Assembly (NCBI RefSeq): GCF_913777625.1
Contig: NZ_CAJYTI010000022.1
Location: 1 to 58,214, forward strand
From: an uncultured Sphingomonas sp.
GTDB taxonomy: Bacteria > Pseudomonadota > Alphaproteobacteria > Sphingomonadales > Sphingomonadaceae
Reading direction: 5' to 3'
DNA: 58,214 nt
Part shown: positions 44,547-54,323 of the stretch, one piece after another
Position numbering within the stretch: the first letter of the stretch is position 1
How the letters are laid out: every line of letters begins with the position of its first letter
The notes under the pieces: generated by a model
What the model was told of the DNA's origin: nothing
The model's database searches: none
What the model saw: only the letters and a program-made list of their open reading frames with translations
Translations under genes and position numbers: made by a program

Positions 44547-47500
44547 GCGGTGCCTCCCAGAGCGGCGAGGATCGAGTTGCGCCGCGTCGCCCACAGCCCT
44601 GCCGCGTGCAGCGCCTCGAAGCGCGCCTCCATCGCCGCGAGTGCCGCCGAGTTGGCCGCGGCGAGGAAGGCCCGCACCTCGGGCTGGCCCAGCGTCGCGT
44701 CATGATACAGGTCGAACAGCTGCGGCGGCACCGCGCCCGCCAGATGGGCGAAGGCCCCGAGATGGTCGAGCGTCGCCGCGATCTCGGCCGCGCCGCGGAA
44801 ACCGTGCCGCATCATCCCCGCAATCCAGCCGGGATTGGCCGCACGCGCGCGTACCACGCGGGCAAGCTCCTCGGTCAGCGGCCGGGCGACGGCCCGCGCA
44901 GGATCGCGGGCATCGAGATGGTAGAGTGCCGCCTCCCCGCCTGCCAGCGCCTTGGCGGCGGCGAAACCCGCTTCGTGCGCGGCATAGTCGGCAGCGAGAA
45001 GCAGGTCGGTCTCGGCGAGGTCCTGGAGATGGACGAAGGCGTCGGCGGCAGCCACGCGGGCGCGAATACCCTCCGCATCGGCTTGCGCCTCGCGGCCATC
45101 AAAAGCGTGGTCGGACGCGGCCAGCCAGGCCTCCCCCGCCGCCTGCCGCGCCGCGTCCGTATAGGTCTCGGCTGCGGCGCCCATGCCGAGGCCGTAGCTG
45201 CCGGGCTGTGGCCCATAGACACGAGCGCCCGGCGCCTGCCTAGCGAAAGGGTTCCAGTCGGCCGGCTCGTCCCGTGCCGCCAGTGCACGCACCGCCTGGC
45301 CGAACAGCTGCGGCAGGGTCGGGAAGGCATCGCGGAACAGGCCGGATATCCGTAGCGTCACATCGATGCGCGGGCGGTCGAGCATGGCGAGCGGCAGGAT
45401 CTCGACGCCGGTCACCCGCTCCGAGGCGCTGTCCCAGATGGGCGCCGCGCCGAGCAGATGCAGCGCCATCGCGAATTCCTCGCCGGCGGTGCGCATCGTC
45501 GCCGATCCCCACAGATCGACCACCAGCCCCTTGGGATAGTCGCCCTGGTCCTGGAGGTGGCGGCGGATCAGTTCGTCGGCCAGCACGATGCCCTGCGCAT
45601 GGGCCGCGCGCGACGGCACCGCGCGCGGATCGATGGTGTAGAGGTTGCGCCCCGTCGGCAGCACGTCGCTGCGTCCGCGGAACGGCGAGCCGGACGGCCC
45701 CGCCGGCACGCGCCTGCCCGCCAGCCCGGCAAGCAGCCCCTCCCGCTCTGCCGCCCCGCACGCGCCGCGCCCGAAGACGTGGAGGCCGTCGCCGAACTGG
45801 CCCTCCTTCACGTCGCAGACGAAGCGATCGATGCGCGTGATCACCTCGGCGGTGCTGGTAGCCGTATCGAGCCCCAGTTCCGCCTCGAGCCCCACCGCGC
45901 GCGCCTCGTCGCGGATCGCCGCCTGGAGCCGGTCGCGGCGGGCGGGATCGAGGCCGACGGCATTGGAAAACTCGTCGAGCAGCGCCTCGATCCGGCCGAG
46001 CCCGGCGCCGGTACCGGCCGTCTTCAAGGGCGGCGGCAGATGGCCGATGGTGACCGCACCGGTCCGTCGCTTGGCCTGGGCCGCTTCGCCCGGATCGTTG
46101 ACGATGAACGGGTAGAGGATCGGCAGGCCGCCGGTCAGCGCCTCGGGCCAGCAGCGATCGGAGAGCGCCACCGCCTTGCCGGGCAGCCACTCCAGCGTGC
46201 CATGGGCGCCGATATGGACGAGCGCGTCGACCGCCTGCGCCCGCAGCCAGAGGTAGAAGGCGACATAGGCGTGGCGCGGCACCCGGGCGGTATCGTGATA
46301 GCTGTCTTCCCGCGTGGCGGGATCGCCCCGCTCGGGCTGGAGCGCGATCACCAGGCGACCCGCGCGGATTGCCGGGAAGTGGAAGCTGTCGTCCTGGGCC
46401 AGCGCATCCGCCACGGGCGCGCCCCAGGCCGCGTCCAGATCGCGGCACAGCGCTTCCGGCAGGCTGCCGAGCGCCTGTCGATACTCCGCCAGCGACCAGC
46501 AACACCGGGCCGTTTGCAGCCGGCCAGCAAGATCCGTCACCGTCTCGCCCAGATCGGCGGCGATGGCTTCGGCGGAGGCCAGCGCATCCAGCCCGACGGC
46601 ATGGGCGAGCTGCCAGTCCTTGCCCGGATAGGTCGAGAGGACGAGCGCGACCTGCTGCTCGGCGCGTGGCTTCGCGGCGAGCGCGATCCAGCCGGCGACG
46701 CGATCGACGATGGCGGCGATGCGCGCGGGCTCGGGCTGGTGGACGGTGCGCGCAAAGCCCAGCGCCGCGTCGCGCGCCTCAGCCTGCTTGAAGCTGGCGA
46801 CGCCCGCGAAGATACGGCCGTCAATTTCCGGCAGCACGACGTGCATCGCAAGATCGGCCGGCGACAGGCCGCGATCCGAACCGGCCCAGGCATCGCGCGA
46901 GGCGGTTGCGAGCGCGAGCTGGAACACCGGCGCGCCAGCGGCGTCGAGCGGCGAGTGCCCGGCGTCGTCGCGGGCGGAAAAGGCGGTGGCATTGACGATC
47001 GCGGCGGGGGCGAGGTCGCGGACCCAGGCCTCCACCTGTGCGCGGGCATCGGGCGCCTTGAGCGAGGGCACGAAGATCGACAGCGTGTCGAAGCCCTTGC
47101 GCTCGAACGCTTCATGGAGCGCTTTGAACGGATCGATGTCGCGGGCGGCGAGATAGGAACGATAGAAGACGATCACCACCAGCGGGCGGCCGGTGCGGGT
47201 CCAGCCCTGCCATTCTGCATCCCCACTCCCACCGTCATCCCCGCGGAGGCGGGGATCCATTTGCCAGGACGCGGGAGGCAGGGTCCGATAGGTTCCCACC
47301 AATGGGTCCCCGCCTCCGCGGGGATGACGGGTGTAGGGTAGGAACGCGCCATGTTCCGGATGCCACAGACCGAAGCTGGGGAGCGGGGTGTAGAGGGCAG
47401 CGGCGTCACCGCCGATCCCCGCCGCCCTCGCCAGCACCCCCAGCGCCGCCCGTGCCGCCTCGGCACCGCCGGCGTCGCATAGCTCGGCAAGCGCCCGCAG

Positions 47501-47902
47501 CACCGGTGCCGCCACCGTCGACGCCGCATCGAGCCGCGCATCCGGTCGGCCATCCGCGGGCAGCACCGCGAGCGCGATCCCCCGCGCGCGTGCCAGCGCC
47601 TCCACCTGCTGGAGGCCATAGCTCCAATAGGGCATGCCGCCGATCAGCCGGATCAATATGCCCTTGGCGCCGGACAGCGTCCGCTCGACATAGGTGTCGA
47701 CCGACAGCGGGTGCGTCAGCGCCGCCAGGTCGGCCAGCCTCAGCGACGGCAGCACATCCCTGCCGACCTGCCACGCCGCCGCGAACGCACCGAGGTCGCT
47801 GTCGGAGAAGGACAGCACCACCAGGTCCGCGGGCGCCTGCCCGAGGTCCTGGGGCACGGCGTTCTCCTCGAGCCCGTGCGTTTCGCGGAACAGGACGTGC
47901 AT
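44543..47902 (-). CDS. cobN: Cobaltochelatase subunit CobN with an inserted repeat peptide
   Basis: 1119 aa, shorter than the Pseudomonas denitrificans protein (about 1275). Large subunit of the ATP-dependent chelatase that inserts cobalt into hydrogenobyrinic acid a,c-diamide with CobS and CobT (not in this window). VGAHGTLEWLPGKAVALSD, YPFIVNDPGEAAQAKRR and LVVDLWGSATMRTAGEEFA are typical. Residues about 192-223 (HPRGGGDPL to MDPRLRGDD) are the translation of a 95-bp palindromic repeat and are absent from normal CobN; they fall before the FYRSYLAARD strand, apparently in a surface loop, with the frame kept. The protein is probably still functional. Confidence 0.93.
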   Translation of the reverse strand: MHVLFRETHGLEENAVPQDLGQAPADLVVLSFSDSDLGAFAAAWQVGRDVLPSLRLADLAALTHPLSVDTYVERTLSGAKGILIRLIGGMPYWSYGLQQVEALARARGIALAVLPADGRPDARLDAASTVAAPVLRALAELCDAGGAEAARAALGVLARAAGIGGDAAALYTPLPSFGLWHPEHGAFLPYTRHPRGGGDPLVGTYRTLPPASWQMDPRLRGDDGGSGDAEWQGWTRTGRPLVVIVFYRSYLAARDIDPFKALHEAFERKGFDTLSIFVPSLKAPDARAQVEAWVRDLAPAAIVNATAFSARDDAGHSPLDAAGAPVFQLALATASRDAWAGSDRGLSPADLAMHVVLPEIDGRIFAGVASFKQAEARDAALGFARTVHQPEPARIAAIVDRVAGWIALAAKPRAEQQVALVLSTYPGKDWQLAHAVGLDALASAEAIAADLGETVTDLAGRLQTARCCWSLAEYRQALGSLPEALCRDLDAAWGAPVADALAQDDSFHFPAIRAGRLVIALQPERGDPATREDSYHDTARVPRHAYVAFYLWLRAQAVDALVHIGAHGTLEWLPGKAVALSDRCWPEALTGGLPILYPFIVNDPGEAAQAKRRTGAVTIGHLPPPLKTAGTGAGLGRIEALLDEFSNAVGLDPARRDRLQAAIRDEARAVGLEAELGLDTATSTAEVITRIDRFVCDVKEGQFGDGLHVFGRGACGAAEREGLLAGLAGRRVPAGPSGSPFRGRSDVLPTGRNLYTIDPRAVPSRAAHAQGIVLADELIRRHLQDQGDYPKGLVVDLWGSATMRTAGEEFAMALHLLGAAPIWDSASERVTGVEILPLAMLDRPRIDVTLRISGLFRDAFPTLPQLFGQAVRALAARDEPADWNPFARQAPGARVYGPQPGSYGLGMGAAAETYTDAARQAAGEAWLAASDHAFDGREAQADAEGIRARVAAADAFVHLQDLAETDLLLAADYAAHEAGFAAAKALAGGEAALYHLDARDPARAVARPLTEELARVVRARAANPGWIAGMMRHGFRGAAEIAATLDHLGAFAHLAGAVPPQLFDLYHDATLGQPEVRAFLAAANSAALAAMEARFEALHAAGLWATRRNSILAALGGTA
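47234..47328. repeat. 95-bp palindromic repeat inside cobN, copy 2
   Basis: The left arm 47234-47260 and right arm 47302-47328 are 27-bp inverted repeats with one mismatch (GTCATCCCCGCGGAGGCGGG starts both arms). Same length and arm sequence as the copy at 30567-30661, with a related but diverged middle. It lies wholly inside the cobN reading frame and stays open there. Confidence 0.92.
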
Positions 47903-47915
47903 TGCGCGCGCTGCC

Positions 47916-48953
<1,038 letters not shown>

Positions 48954-49082
48954 GGTATCTTCCCCCCGCGCCGGAGCGAACGAGGCGGGGGCTTGCCGGA
49001 CAAGCGTCCAGCCGGCGCGCGACGACGGGCGGGCGCGAAGGACGCCCGACACCGCGCGACCGTGCAGCCCCAGCCGCACAGC

Positions 49083-49343
49083 TTCGTCGCTCGAACGGAA
49101 GCAGATACCGTGCCGCGGCCATCCCCTGGACCAAGGCAAGAGCGACCGTTGCGCCGGCAGGTCTCCTGGCTTGCGGGTCACGGCACGCTGCACGCCTTCC
49201 CAGGCCGCATCGGCCCAGTGGCTGCCCCTCAGGCGGGGCCAGTGCATCGCGCTATCCGCTCACAGTTGCAGGGACAGCCGCGGATTTGGGGGAGGCCCCC
49301 GCACCACATTCCCGATTAAGCCCGTTCTACCGGGCACCGGCGC
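49083..49343 (-). repeat. Duplicated riboswitch plus leader, copy at cobW
   Basis: The riboswitch at 49151-49343 and about 70 bp beyond it (49083-49150) are closely similar to 50521-50777, the corresponding region before the NiCoT gene. The shared downstream part contains CCGTGCCGCGGCCATCCCCT on the plus strand and can fold. The remaining leader to cobW (48954-49082) is not shared and holds no gene that I can see. Confidence 0.8.
49151..49343 (-). promoter_or_regulatory. Cobalamin riboswitch upstream of cobW-cobN operon
   Basis: On the minus strand: P1 arms GCGCCGG (49343-49337) and CCGGCGC (49157-49151), the conserved GGGAATGTGGTGCGG segment, the core CGGCTGTCCCTGCAACTGTG, GCCACTGG, then GGGAAGGCG and the terminal GCAAGCCAGGAGACCTGCC. 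All B12-box elements are there in order. It lies about 200 bases before the cobW start and most likely lowers expression of cobW-cobN-cobGHIJ when B12 is plentiful. Confidence 0.95.
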
Positions 49344-49374
49344 GATCTTCGAAGGCAAGCCTTCGCCCTTCGCT

Positions 49375-50397
49375 CTAGCCGCGCACCTCGATCTCGTCCA
49401 GTCTCTGCCAGCGATAGATGGCGAAGCTGACCAGCCAGCAGGCGACGAACAGGCCGATGATCGCGAAGCCGAGGCCGTTGAAATGGGCGCCCAGATCCGC
49501 CGCAAGGCCGAAGGCGCCGCCCGACCAGCCCATCTTGTCGCCGATCAGCGCCAGCGTTTCGATCCCGCCGATCACGATCGCGACGAGCGCCGAGATCAGC
49601 GTAATCGTGACGTTGTAGTAAAGCTTGCGGATCGGCTTCACGAACGCCCATTGATAGGCGCCCAGCATCACCACGCCGTCGAGGGTGTCGACCAGCGCCA
49701 TGCCCGCCGCGAACAGCGCCGGCAGCACCAGCAGCGTGCCGAGCGAGACGCCATGGGCCGCCTGCCCCGCCGACATGCCGAGGATCGCCACCTCGGTGGC
49801 GGTATCGAAGCCGAGGCCGAACAGGAAGCCGAGCGGCGCCATGTGCCAGCTCCTGCTCACCAGCCGGAACATCGGCCCGAACAGCTTCGACAGCGGCCCG
49901 CGCGCGGTGAGCAGCAGGTTCAGGTCGTCCTCGACATAGGCGCCGCCGGCGCGGACGTGCTGGAAGGTCTTCCATACCGACCGCAGGATGATCAGGTTCA
50001 TGCCCGCGATGGCGAACAGGAACAGCGCCGACACGCAGGTCGCGACCACGCCGCCCAGTTCCTTGAGCGCCCCCATCCCGGCCAGCGCGCTGGTGGTGAG
50101 CGCGATGCCGGTAGAGGCGATGGCGATGATCCCGGAATGGCCGATCGCGAACCATAGCCCGGTGGTGATCGGCCGCTGGCCGTCGTTCATCAGCTTGCGG
50201 GTAACGTTGTCGATCGCCGCGATGTGATCGGCGTCGACGGCATGACGCAGGCCCAGCCCCCAGGCGAGCAGCGCGGTGCCGAGCATCAGCGGCTGGGCGT
50301 GGAACAGGGCCAGAGCCCAGCCCCAGGCGGCGAGATTGGCGGCGATCAGCCCGGCAAACAGCAAGGCGATGCGGACACGCAAGGCGAGGATGGACAA
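49375..50397 (-). CDS. NiCoT-family cobalt/nickel permease
   Basis: 340 aa, eight membrane segments. Signature RHAVDADHIAAIDNVTR in helix II (metal recognition) and LGFDTATEVAILGM in the second conserved motif, as in HoxN/NhlF. No ATG fits; TTG at 50397 with GGAG upstream is chosen, and other weak starts are possible. It sits behind a cobalamin riboswitch, so cobalt uptake for B12 is the probable role rather than nickel. Ends 31 bp before the next riboswitch. Confidence 0.92.
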   Translation of the reverse strand: MSILALRVRIALLFAGLIAANLAAWGWALALFHAQPLMLGTALLAWGLGLRHAVDADHIAAIDNVTRKLMNDGQRPITTGLWFAIGHSGIIAIASTGIALTTSALAGMGALKELGGVVATCVSALFLFAIAGMNLIILRSVWKTFQHVRAGGAYVEDDLNLLLTARGPLSKLFGPMFRLVSRSWHMAPLGFLFGLGFDTATEVAILGMSAGQAAHGVSLGTLLVLPALFAAGMALVDTLDGVVMLGAYQWAFVKPIRKLYYNVTITLISALVAIVIGGIETLALIGDKMGWSGGAFGLAADLGAHFNGLGFAIIGLFVACWLVSFAIYRWQRLDEIEVRG

Positions 50398-50520
50398 GCA
50401 ACGGCACTCCGGCGTCGGGCGACCTGGCAGGGGCCCACCGCGAGCGGCCGGCCACACGCCCCGGCCGGACGCTTCCCAAGCGACCGGGCCACGCGACCAC
50501 GAGCGGCCCCCGCCGCTTCG

Positions 50521-50777
50521 TTCGTCGCTCAAACGGAGTACACCGTGCCGCGGCCATCCCCTGGGCCAGGGCAAGAGCGACCGGACGCCGGCAGGTCTCC
50601 TGGCTTGCGGGTCACTGCGCGCTGCACGCCTTCCCAGGCCCCAGGGCCCAGTGGCTGCCCCTCGCAAGGAGGCCAGTGCATCGCGCTATCCGCTCACAGT
50701 TGCAGGGACAGCCGCGGATTTGGGAAGTCGCCTTCCCGCACCGCATTCCCGATTAAGCCCCGCCAAGGGCACCGGCG
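50521..50777 (-). repeat. Duplicated riboswitch plus leader, copy at NiCoT gene
   Basis: Closely similar to 49083-49343 over its whole length, including about 65 bp beyond the riboswitch toward the transporter. The rest of the leader down to 50397 is unrelated and empty of genes. The likeness points to a segmental duplication. Confidence 0.8.
50586..50777 (-). promoter_or_regulatory. Cobalamin riboswitch upstream of the NiCoT gene
   Basis: Same elements as the first copy on the minus strand: P1 arms at 50777-50772 and 50592-50587, GGGAATGCGGTGCGG, CGGCTGTCCCTGCAACTGTG, GCCACTGG, GGGAAGGCG and GCAAGCCAGGAGACCTGCC. It stands about 190 bases before the transporter start. The remaining gap to the phosphatase (50778-50834) is short. 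Confidence 0.95.
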
Positions 50778-50834
50778 CGATCGGCCCCCTGCCTAGGCGA
50801 TGCGCGAGAGCGGATCAACGGGCCTGTCGGGGCT

Positions 50835-51593
50835 TCACCAGGGCCGCACCGCCAATGCCGCCGCTTCGGCTGCGCACGCCTCGCCGCCCGGGCGCGGCGC
50901 TGTCGATCGCAGCGCCGCCACTTCCGCGCGTGCCGCCTCCACATCCCGCCGGAAGGCGGGCGCCGCATGGAGCGCGGCGAACACCACCGCGCCGGCCATG
51001 TACCCGGCCTCGATCGCGCTCTTGCTGTGCGATCCGCAGATCGCCCGGCTTTCGCCGTAGGCCCGGCCGCGGGCGAGGATCGCGGTCGCGCGGTCCGGCA
51101 TCACTTCGGCGAGGATCAGCGCCTCCATCCAGCCATTGGCGGTGTGCCCCGAGGGATAATCGCCATTCCCGGCGAGATGGGCGGTCTTGGCCTCGCAGAT
51201 ATTGCCCTCGGTACGCAGATAGGGGCGCGGCACTTGATAGGCGGCCTTGACCGTGCTGACCACCGGGCCGGTGCCCGCACGATCCAGCAGGCGTGCCAGC
51301 ACAGGCGCGCGCTTCGCGTCGAGCACCAGCCCCATGGCGCAGGCGTTGCGGCGAAGTGGATCGTTGGTCACGTCGTCGGTCGCGATTCGCCAGCGCGGGC
51401 TTCCCTCGAGCTTGCGGGTATCGCGAAAGATCTTGAGGTCGAGCGCGGCGGCCGCGCTGTCCATGGCGGGGGGCGGCGGCACGATCGCCATGCCGTCGGG
51501 ATACTGGTCCGGCGCCAGATAGGGGCCGCTGTCGCTCGCCTGCGGTGCGGCAAGCATCAGGGCGGCGGCAGCGGCGATGGCGACGCGGATCAT
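50835..51593 (-). CDS. Class A-like acid phosphatase (PAP2 superfamily)
   Basis: 252 aa. The ATG at 51593 follows GGAAGGAA; signal peptide (residues 1-19). Phosphatase motifs: KAAYQVPRPYLR, GDYPSGHTANGW, and GESRAICGSHSKSAIEAG. In the third motif (SR-x5-H-x3-D) the last Asp is replaced by Ala, while the catalytic His residues are kept. Periplasmic release of phosphate is likely, but activity may differ from classical PhoN. Divergent from the GGDEF-EAL gene. The extra upstream part of the open frame is not leader-like. Confidence 0.85.
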   Translation of the reverse strand: MIRVAIAAAAALMLAAPQASDSGPYLAPDQYPDGMAIVPPPPAMDSAAAALDLKIFRDTRKLEGSPRWRIATDDVTNDPLRRNACAMGLVLDAKRAPVLARLLDRAGTGPVVSTVKAAYQVPRPYLRTEGNICEAKTAHLAGNGDYPSGHTANGWMEALILAEVMPDRATAILARGRAYGESRAICGSHSKSAIEAGYMAGAVVFAALHAAPAFRRDVEAARAEVAALRSTAPRPGGEACAAEAAALAVRPW

Positions 51594-51744
51594 GCCGAGA
51601 ATTCCTTCCAGAGGCGGCAGCCAGGCGACACGGGGCAGACCCGTATCCGTTTCGCGCGCGGCCCTAGCATCCGCCGCCCCTGCGTTGCTACGTAGTTTTA
51701 CAGGCGATGCCGTTATGCCCGGCGCAAGGCGCGCTCTGTCATCC

Positions 51745-53607
51745 ATGCAACAACGTGCAAAGGTGGCGATACGCGTGGACATTTCGCTTCAGAACAACAT
51801 TTTGGAGCTGGTCGCGAAAGGCGCCGACCTTGCATCGGTCACCGATCGGCTGTGCAGGGAAGTCGAACAGCGCGCGCCCGAGGTCCGCTGCTCGGTGATG
51901 CGGGTGGATGTGGCCGGGCGGATGATCCCCGTCGCCGGCCCCAGTCTGCCGGAACAGTATCTTCAGTCGCTGGAGGGGCTGATGATCGGGCCCAAGGTCG
52001 GGTCCTGCGGCGCGGCGGCCTATCATGGCCAGCCCTATGTCAGCACCGACATCGAAACCGACCCCAACTGGACCAAGTTCCTCGACCTCACCCGCCCGCT
52101 GGGGCTGCGTGCCTGCTGGTCCAGTCCCATCAAGAACGGCCGCAGCGAAGTGACCGGCGTGGTCGCCTTCTATTATGCGGTACCGCGGGGGCCGACCCCG
52201 CTCGAGCGGCGTATGGTCCAGGTCTGCCTCCATCTCTGTGCCATCGCGATCGAGCAGGATATCTGGCGCGCCAAGCAGGTGCGCCGCGCTCAGCTGGACG
52301 GCCTCACCGGCCTGCCCAACCGATCCGCCTTCACCACGTCGCTGAGCGATCTCGATTGCAGCGAACCCGGCGCCTGGGGCCTGATCCTGCTCGACCTCGA
52401 CAATCTCAAGATCGTCAACGACACCTTCGGCCACATCGCCGGAGACGACCTGATCATCCACACCGCGCACCGGCTCGCCGAGGTGGCAGCGCCCGACCGG
52501 GCCTATCGCCTCGGCGGCGACGAGTTTGCCGTGCTGCTCCAGAGCCCGGAGGCGCTAGCCGCCCCTGCCGACACGGCGCGACGCCTGCTCACCGCGCTGG
52601 CGCAGCCGATCGAGGGGAGCGAACGCAACGTCCTGCCCCGCGCAACCGCCGGCGGCGCGCTAATCGGCGAAGGCGAAACCGCCGAACAGGTGCGCCTCAA
52701 CGCGGATCTCGCGCTCTACCACGCCAAGGAAACCGCGCGCGGCAGCTTCGTGCGCTACTGGCCGGGCATCGCCAGCCGCATGGCGCGGCGGCTGGAGGCG
52801 ATCCACGCGGTCGAGCGGGCGCTTTCCGAGGACCGGCTGCTTCCCCATTACCAGCCGGTGTTCGACCTGGTCACCGGCGAGGTCATTGGCTTCGAGGCAC
52901 TTTGCCGGATGCGAGTGGGCGATCGGATCGCCTCCGCTGCCGAATTCTTCGAGGCGACCACGGACGGCAAGGTCGCCGGTGCGATCACCGCGCGGATGCT
53001 CGAGCGCGTTGCCCTCGATCTGCGCCGCTGGTGTGACCTCGGCATCGCCCCGCGCCACGTCGGCATGAACTTCTCGTCGAGCGACTTCCATGGCGGCCGC
53101 CTGCGCGAGGTGATCCCCGAAGTGCTCGGCCGCCACGGCGTACCGCTGCACCACCTGGCCCTCGAGATTACCGAGTCTGTCTATCTCGGCCAGGGCGACA
53201 CGCAGGTCGCCGACACGCTGCGCTGGTTCCGCGACAGGGGCCTTGCGGTGGCGCTCGACGATTTCGGCACCGGCTATGCGTCACTCACCCACCTGCTGAC
53301 CATGCCCGTCGATTATCTGAAGATCGACAAGACCTTCACCGACCAGCTGCTGCAAAGCAGCGCCAGCCGCGCCATCCTGGAGGGCGTGCTCCACATTGCG
53401 CGCGAGCTCGACATGGCGGTGATCGCCGAGGGCGTCGAAACGGAGCTGCAGGCAGAGCGGCTTCGCGGCATCGGCTGCGCCTATGGCCAGGGGCACCTGT
53501 TTTCACCGGCGGTCGATGTCGAGCGAGCCACCCAGATCCTGCGCGAGTCGCACGCGCTGCTGGCGAAGCGTGCTGCCACTGTCGCGGACGGCAAGCATCT
53601 CCACTAG
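51745..53607 (+). CDS. GAF-GGDEF-EAL cyclic-di-GMP protein
   Basis: About 620 aa from the ATG at 51745; starts at 51715 or GTG 51775 are also possible. Order: GAF sensor (about 10-165; GSCGAAAYHGQPYVSTDI), GGDEF (about 175-335; the signature LGGDEFAVL is intact), EAL (about 355-605; GFEALCRM, DDFGTGYASL, YLKIDKTF and AEGVETE are intact). Both synthesis and breakdown of c-di-GMP appear possible, so the GAF domain may choose the direction. No membrane segments, so cytoplasmic. Not linked to neighbouring genes by operon structure. Confidence 0.92.
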   Translation: MQQRAKVAIRVDISLQNNILELVAKGADLASVTDRLCREVEQRAPEVRCSVMRVDVAGRMIPVAGPSLPEQYLQSLEGLMIGPKVGSCGAAAYHGQPYVSTDIETDPNWTKFLDLTRPLGLRACWSSPIKNGRSEVTGVVAFYYAVPRGPTPLERRMVQVCLHLCAIAIEQDIWRAKQVRRAQLDGLTGLPNRSAFTTSLSDLDCSEPGAWGLILLDLDNLKIVNDTFGHIAGDDLIIHTAHRLAEVAAPDRAYRLGGDEFAVLLQSPEALAAPADTARRLLTALAQPIEGSERNVLPRATAGGALIGEGETAEQVRLNADLALYHAKETARGSFVRYWPGIASRMARRLEAIHAVERALSEDRLLPHYQPVFDLVTGEVIGFEALCRMRVGDRIASAAEFFEATTDGKVAGAITARMLERVALDLRRWCDLGIAPRHVGMNFSSSDFHGGRLREVIPEVLGRHGVPLHHLALEITESVYLGQGDTQVADTLRWFRDRGLAVALDDFGTGYASLTHLLTMPVDYLKIDKTFTDQLLQSSASRAILEGVLHIARELDMAVIAEGVETELQAERLRGIGCAYGQGHLFSPAVDVERATQILRESHALLAKRAATVADGKHLH

Positions 53608-53733
53608 CTACCGGCCTGTATCAACCTGAATGGATGTGGATGCATCCCCCCTTCGCCCTCTTCGCCATCAGCCGCATCCCCGCCGAAACGAAGGTTTCGC
53701 AACAGCGGGCAAGAGCGGAACCGCGCATCTGCA

Positions 53734-53760
53734 GGAGACGCCGGCTTCCGCCGGCATGAC
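53734..53760 (-). repeat. Single arm of a related palindromic repeat
   Basis: On the minus strand GTCATGCCGGCGGAAGCCGG resembles the arms of the 95-bp repeats, and the encoded peptide begins VMPAEAGVS, the known variant. A clear second arm is missing, so it is a half element or decayed copy. It lies in the 188-bp gap between the convergent GGDEF-EAL and regulator genes. Confidence 0.6.
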
Positions 53761-53795
53761 GACGGGTCGGCACCCGTCGCCCCCACAGCACGGTA

Positions 53796-54323
53796 TCAGA
53801 GGTGCTTCTTGTCCAGCTTGCGGGCCAGCGTGCGGCGGTGCAGGCCCAACCGGCGCGCCGCTTCCGAGAGGTTGTAGTTGGTGTCCGCCAGGGTCTGGTG
53901 GATATGCTCCCATTCGAGCGTCTTGATCGAGGTGGGTCGCGCCTTCAGTTCGGTATCGACATCGCCGTCGACGCGGTCGAACGCGGCCTCGATGTCGTCG
54001 GTGTTCGCCGGCTTCATCAGATAGTTGGTGGCGCCCAGCTTCACCGCCTCCACCGCCGTACTGATGCTGGCAAAGCCGGTGAGTACGACGATCCGCATCG
54101 TCGGGTCGAGATCGTGGAGCTGCTTTACGCATACCAGTCCGGAGCTGCCGCCAAGCCGCAGATCGACCACTGCTCGCGTCGGCGCGAAGGCGCGCGCGGT
54201 CGCCTCTACGTCTTCCGGGCCGTTGAGCATCTCGACCATGTAGCCGCGCCGCTCGAACGACCGCGCCAAGGTCCGAGCGAATACGGCATCATCCTCGATG
54301 ATCAACAACTTGTGCGCCGTCAT
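53796..54323 (-). CDS. RegA/PrrA/ActR-type redox response regulator
   Basis: 175 aa. Receiver domain with the phospho-acceptor Asp54, acid pocket Asp11-Asp12, a Thr in VVLTGFAS and Lys in YLMKPA. A Fis-type HTH follows (IHQTLADTNYNLSEAARRLG, then HRRTLARKL). The family answers to oxygen and redox state and controls terminal oxidases and related genes. Its start overlaps the kinase stop (ATGA), which supports the pair. Confidence 0.93.
   Translation of the reverse strand: MTAHKLLIIEDDAVFARTLARSFERRGYMVEMLNGPEDVEATARAFAPTRAVVDLRLGGSSGLVCVKQLHDLDPTMRIVVLTGFASISTAVEAVKLGATNYLMKPANTDDIEAAFDRVDGDVDTELKARPTSIKTLEWEHIHQTLADTNYNLSEAARRLGLHRRTLARKLDKKHL

Noticed and set aside
45458..47341. 627-codon plus-strand frame inside cobN
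   Set aside because: Antisense shadow of the large cobN gene.
44543..47902. cobN as a pseudogene because of the inserted repeat
   Set aside because: The frame is open through the insertion and all later CobN motifs are present.
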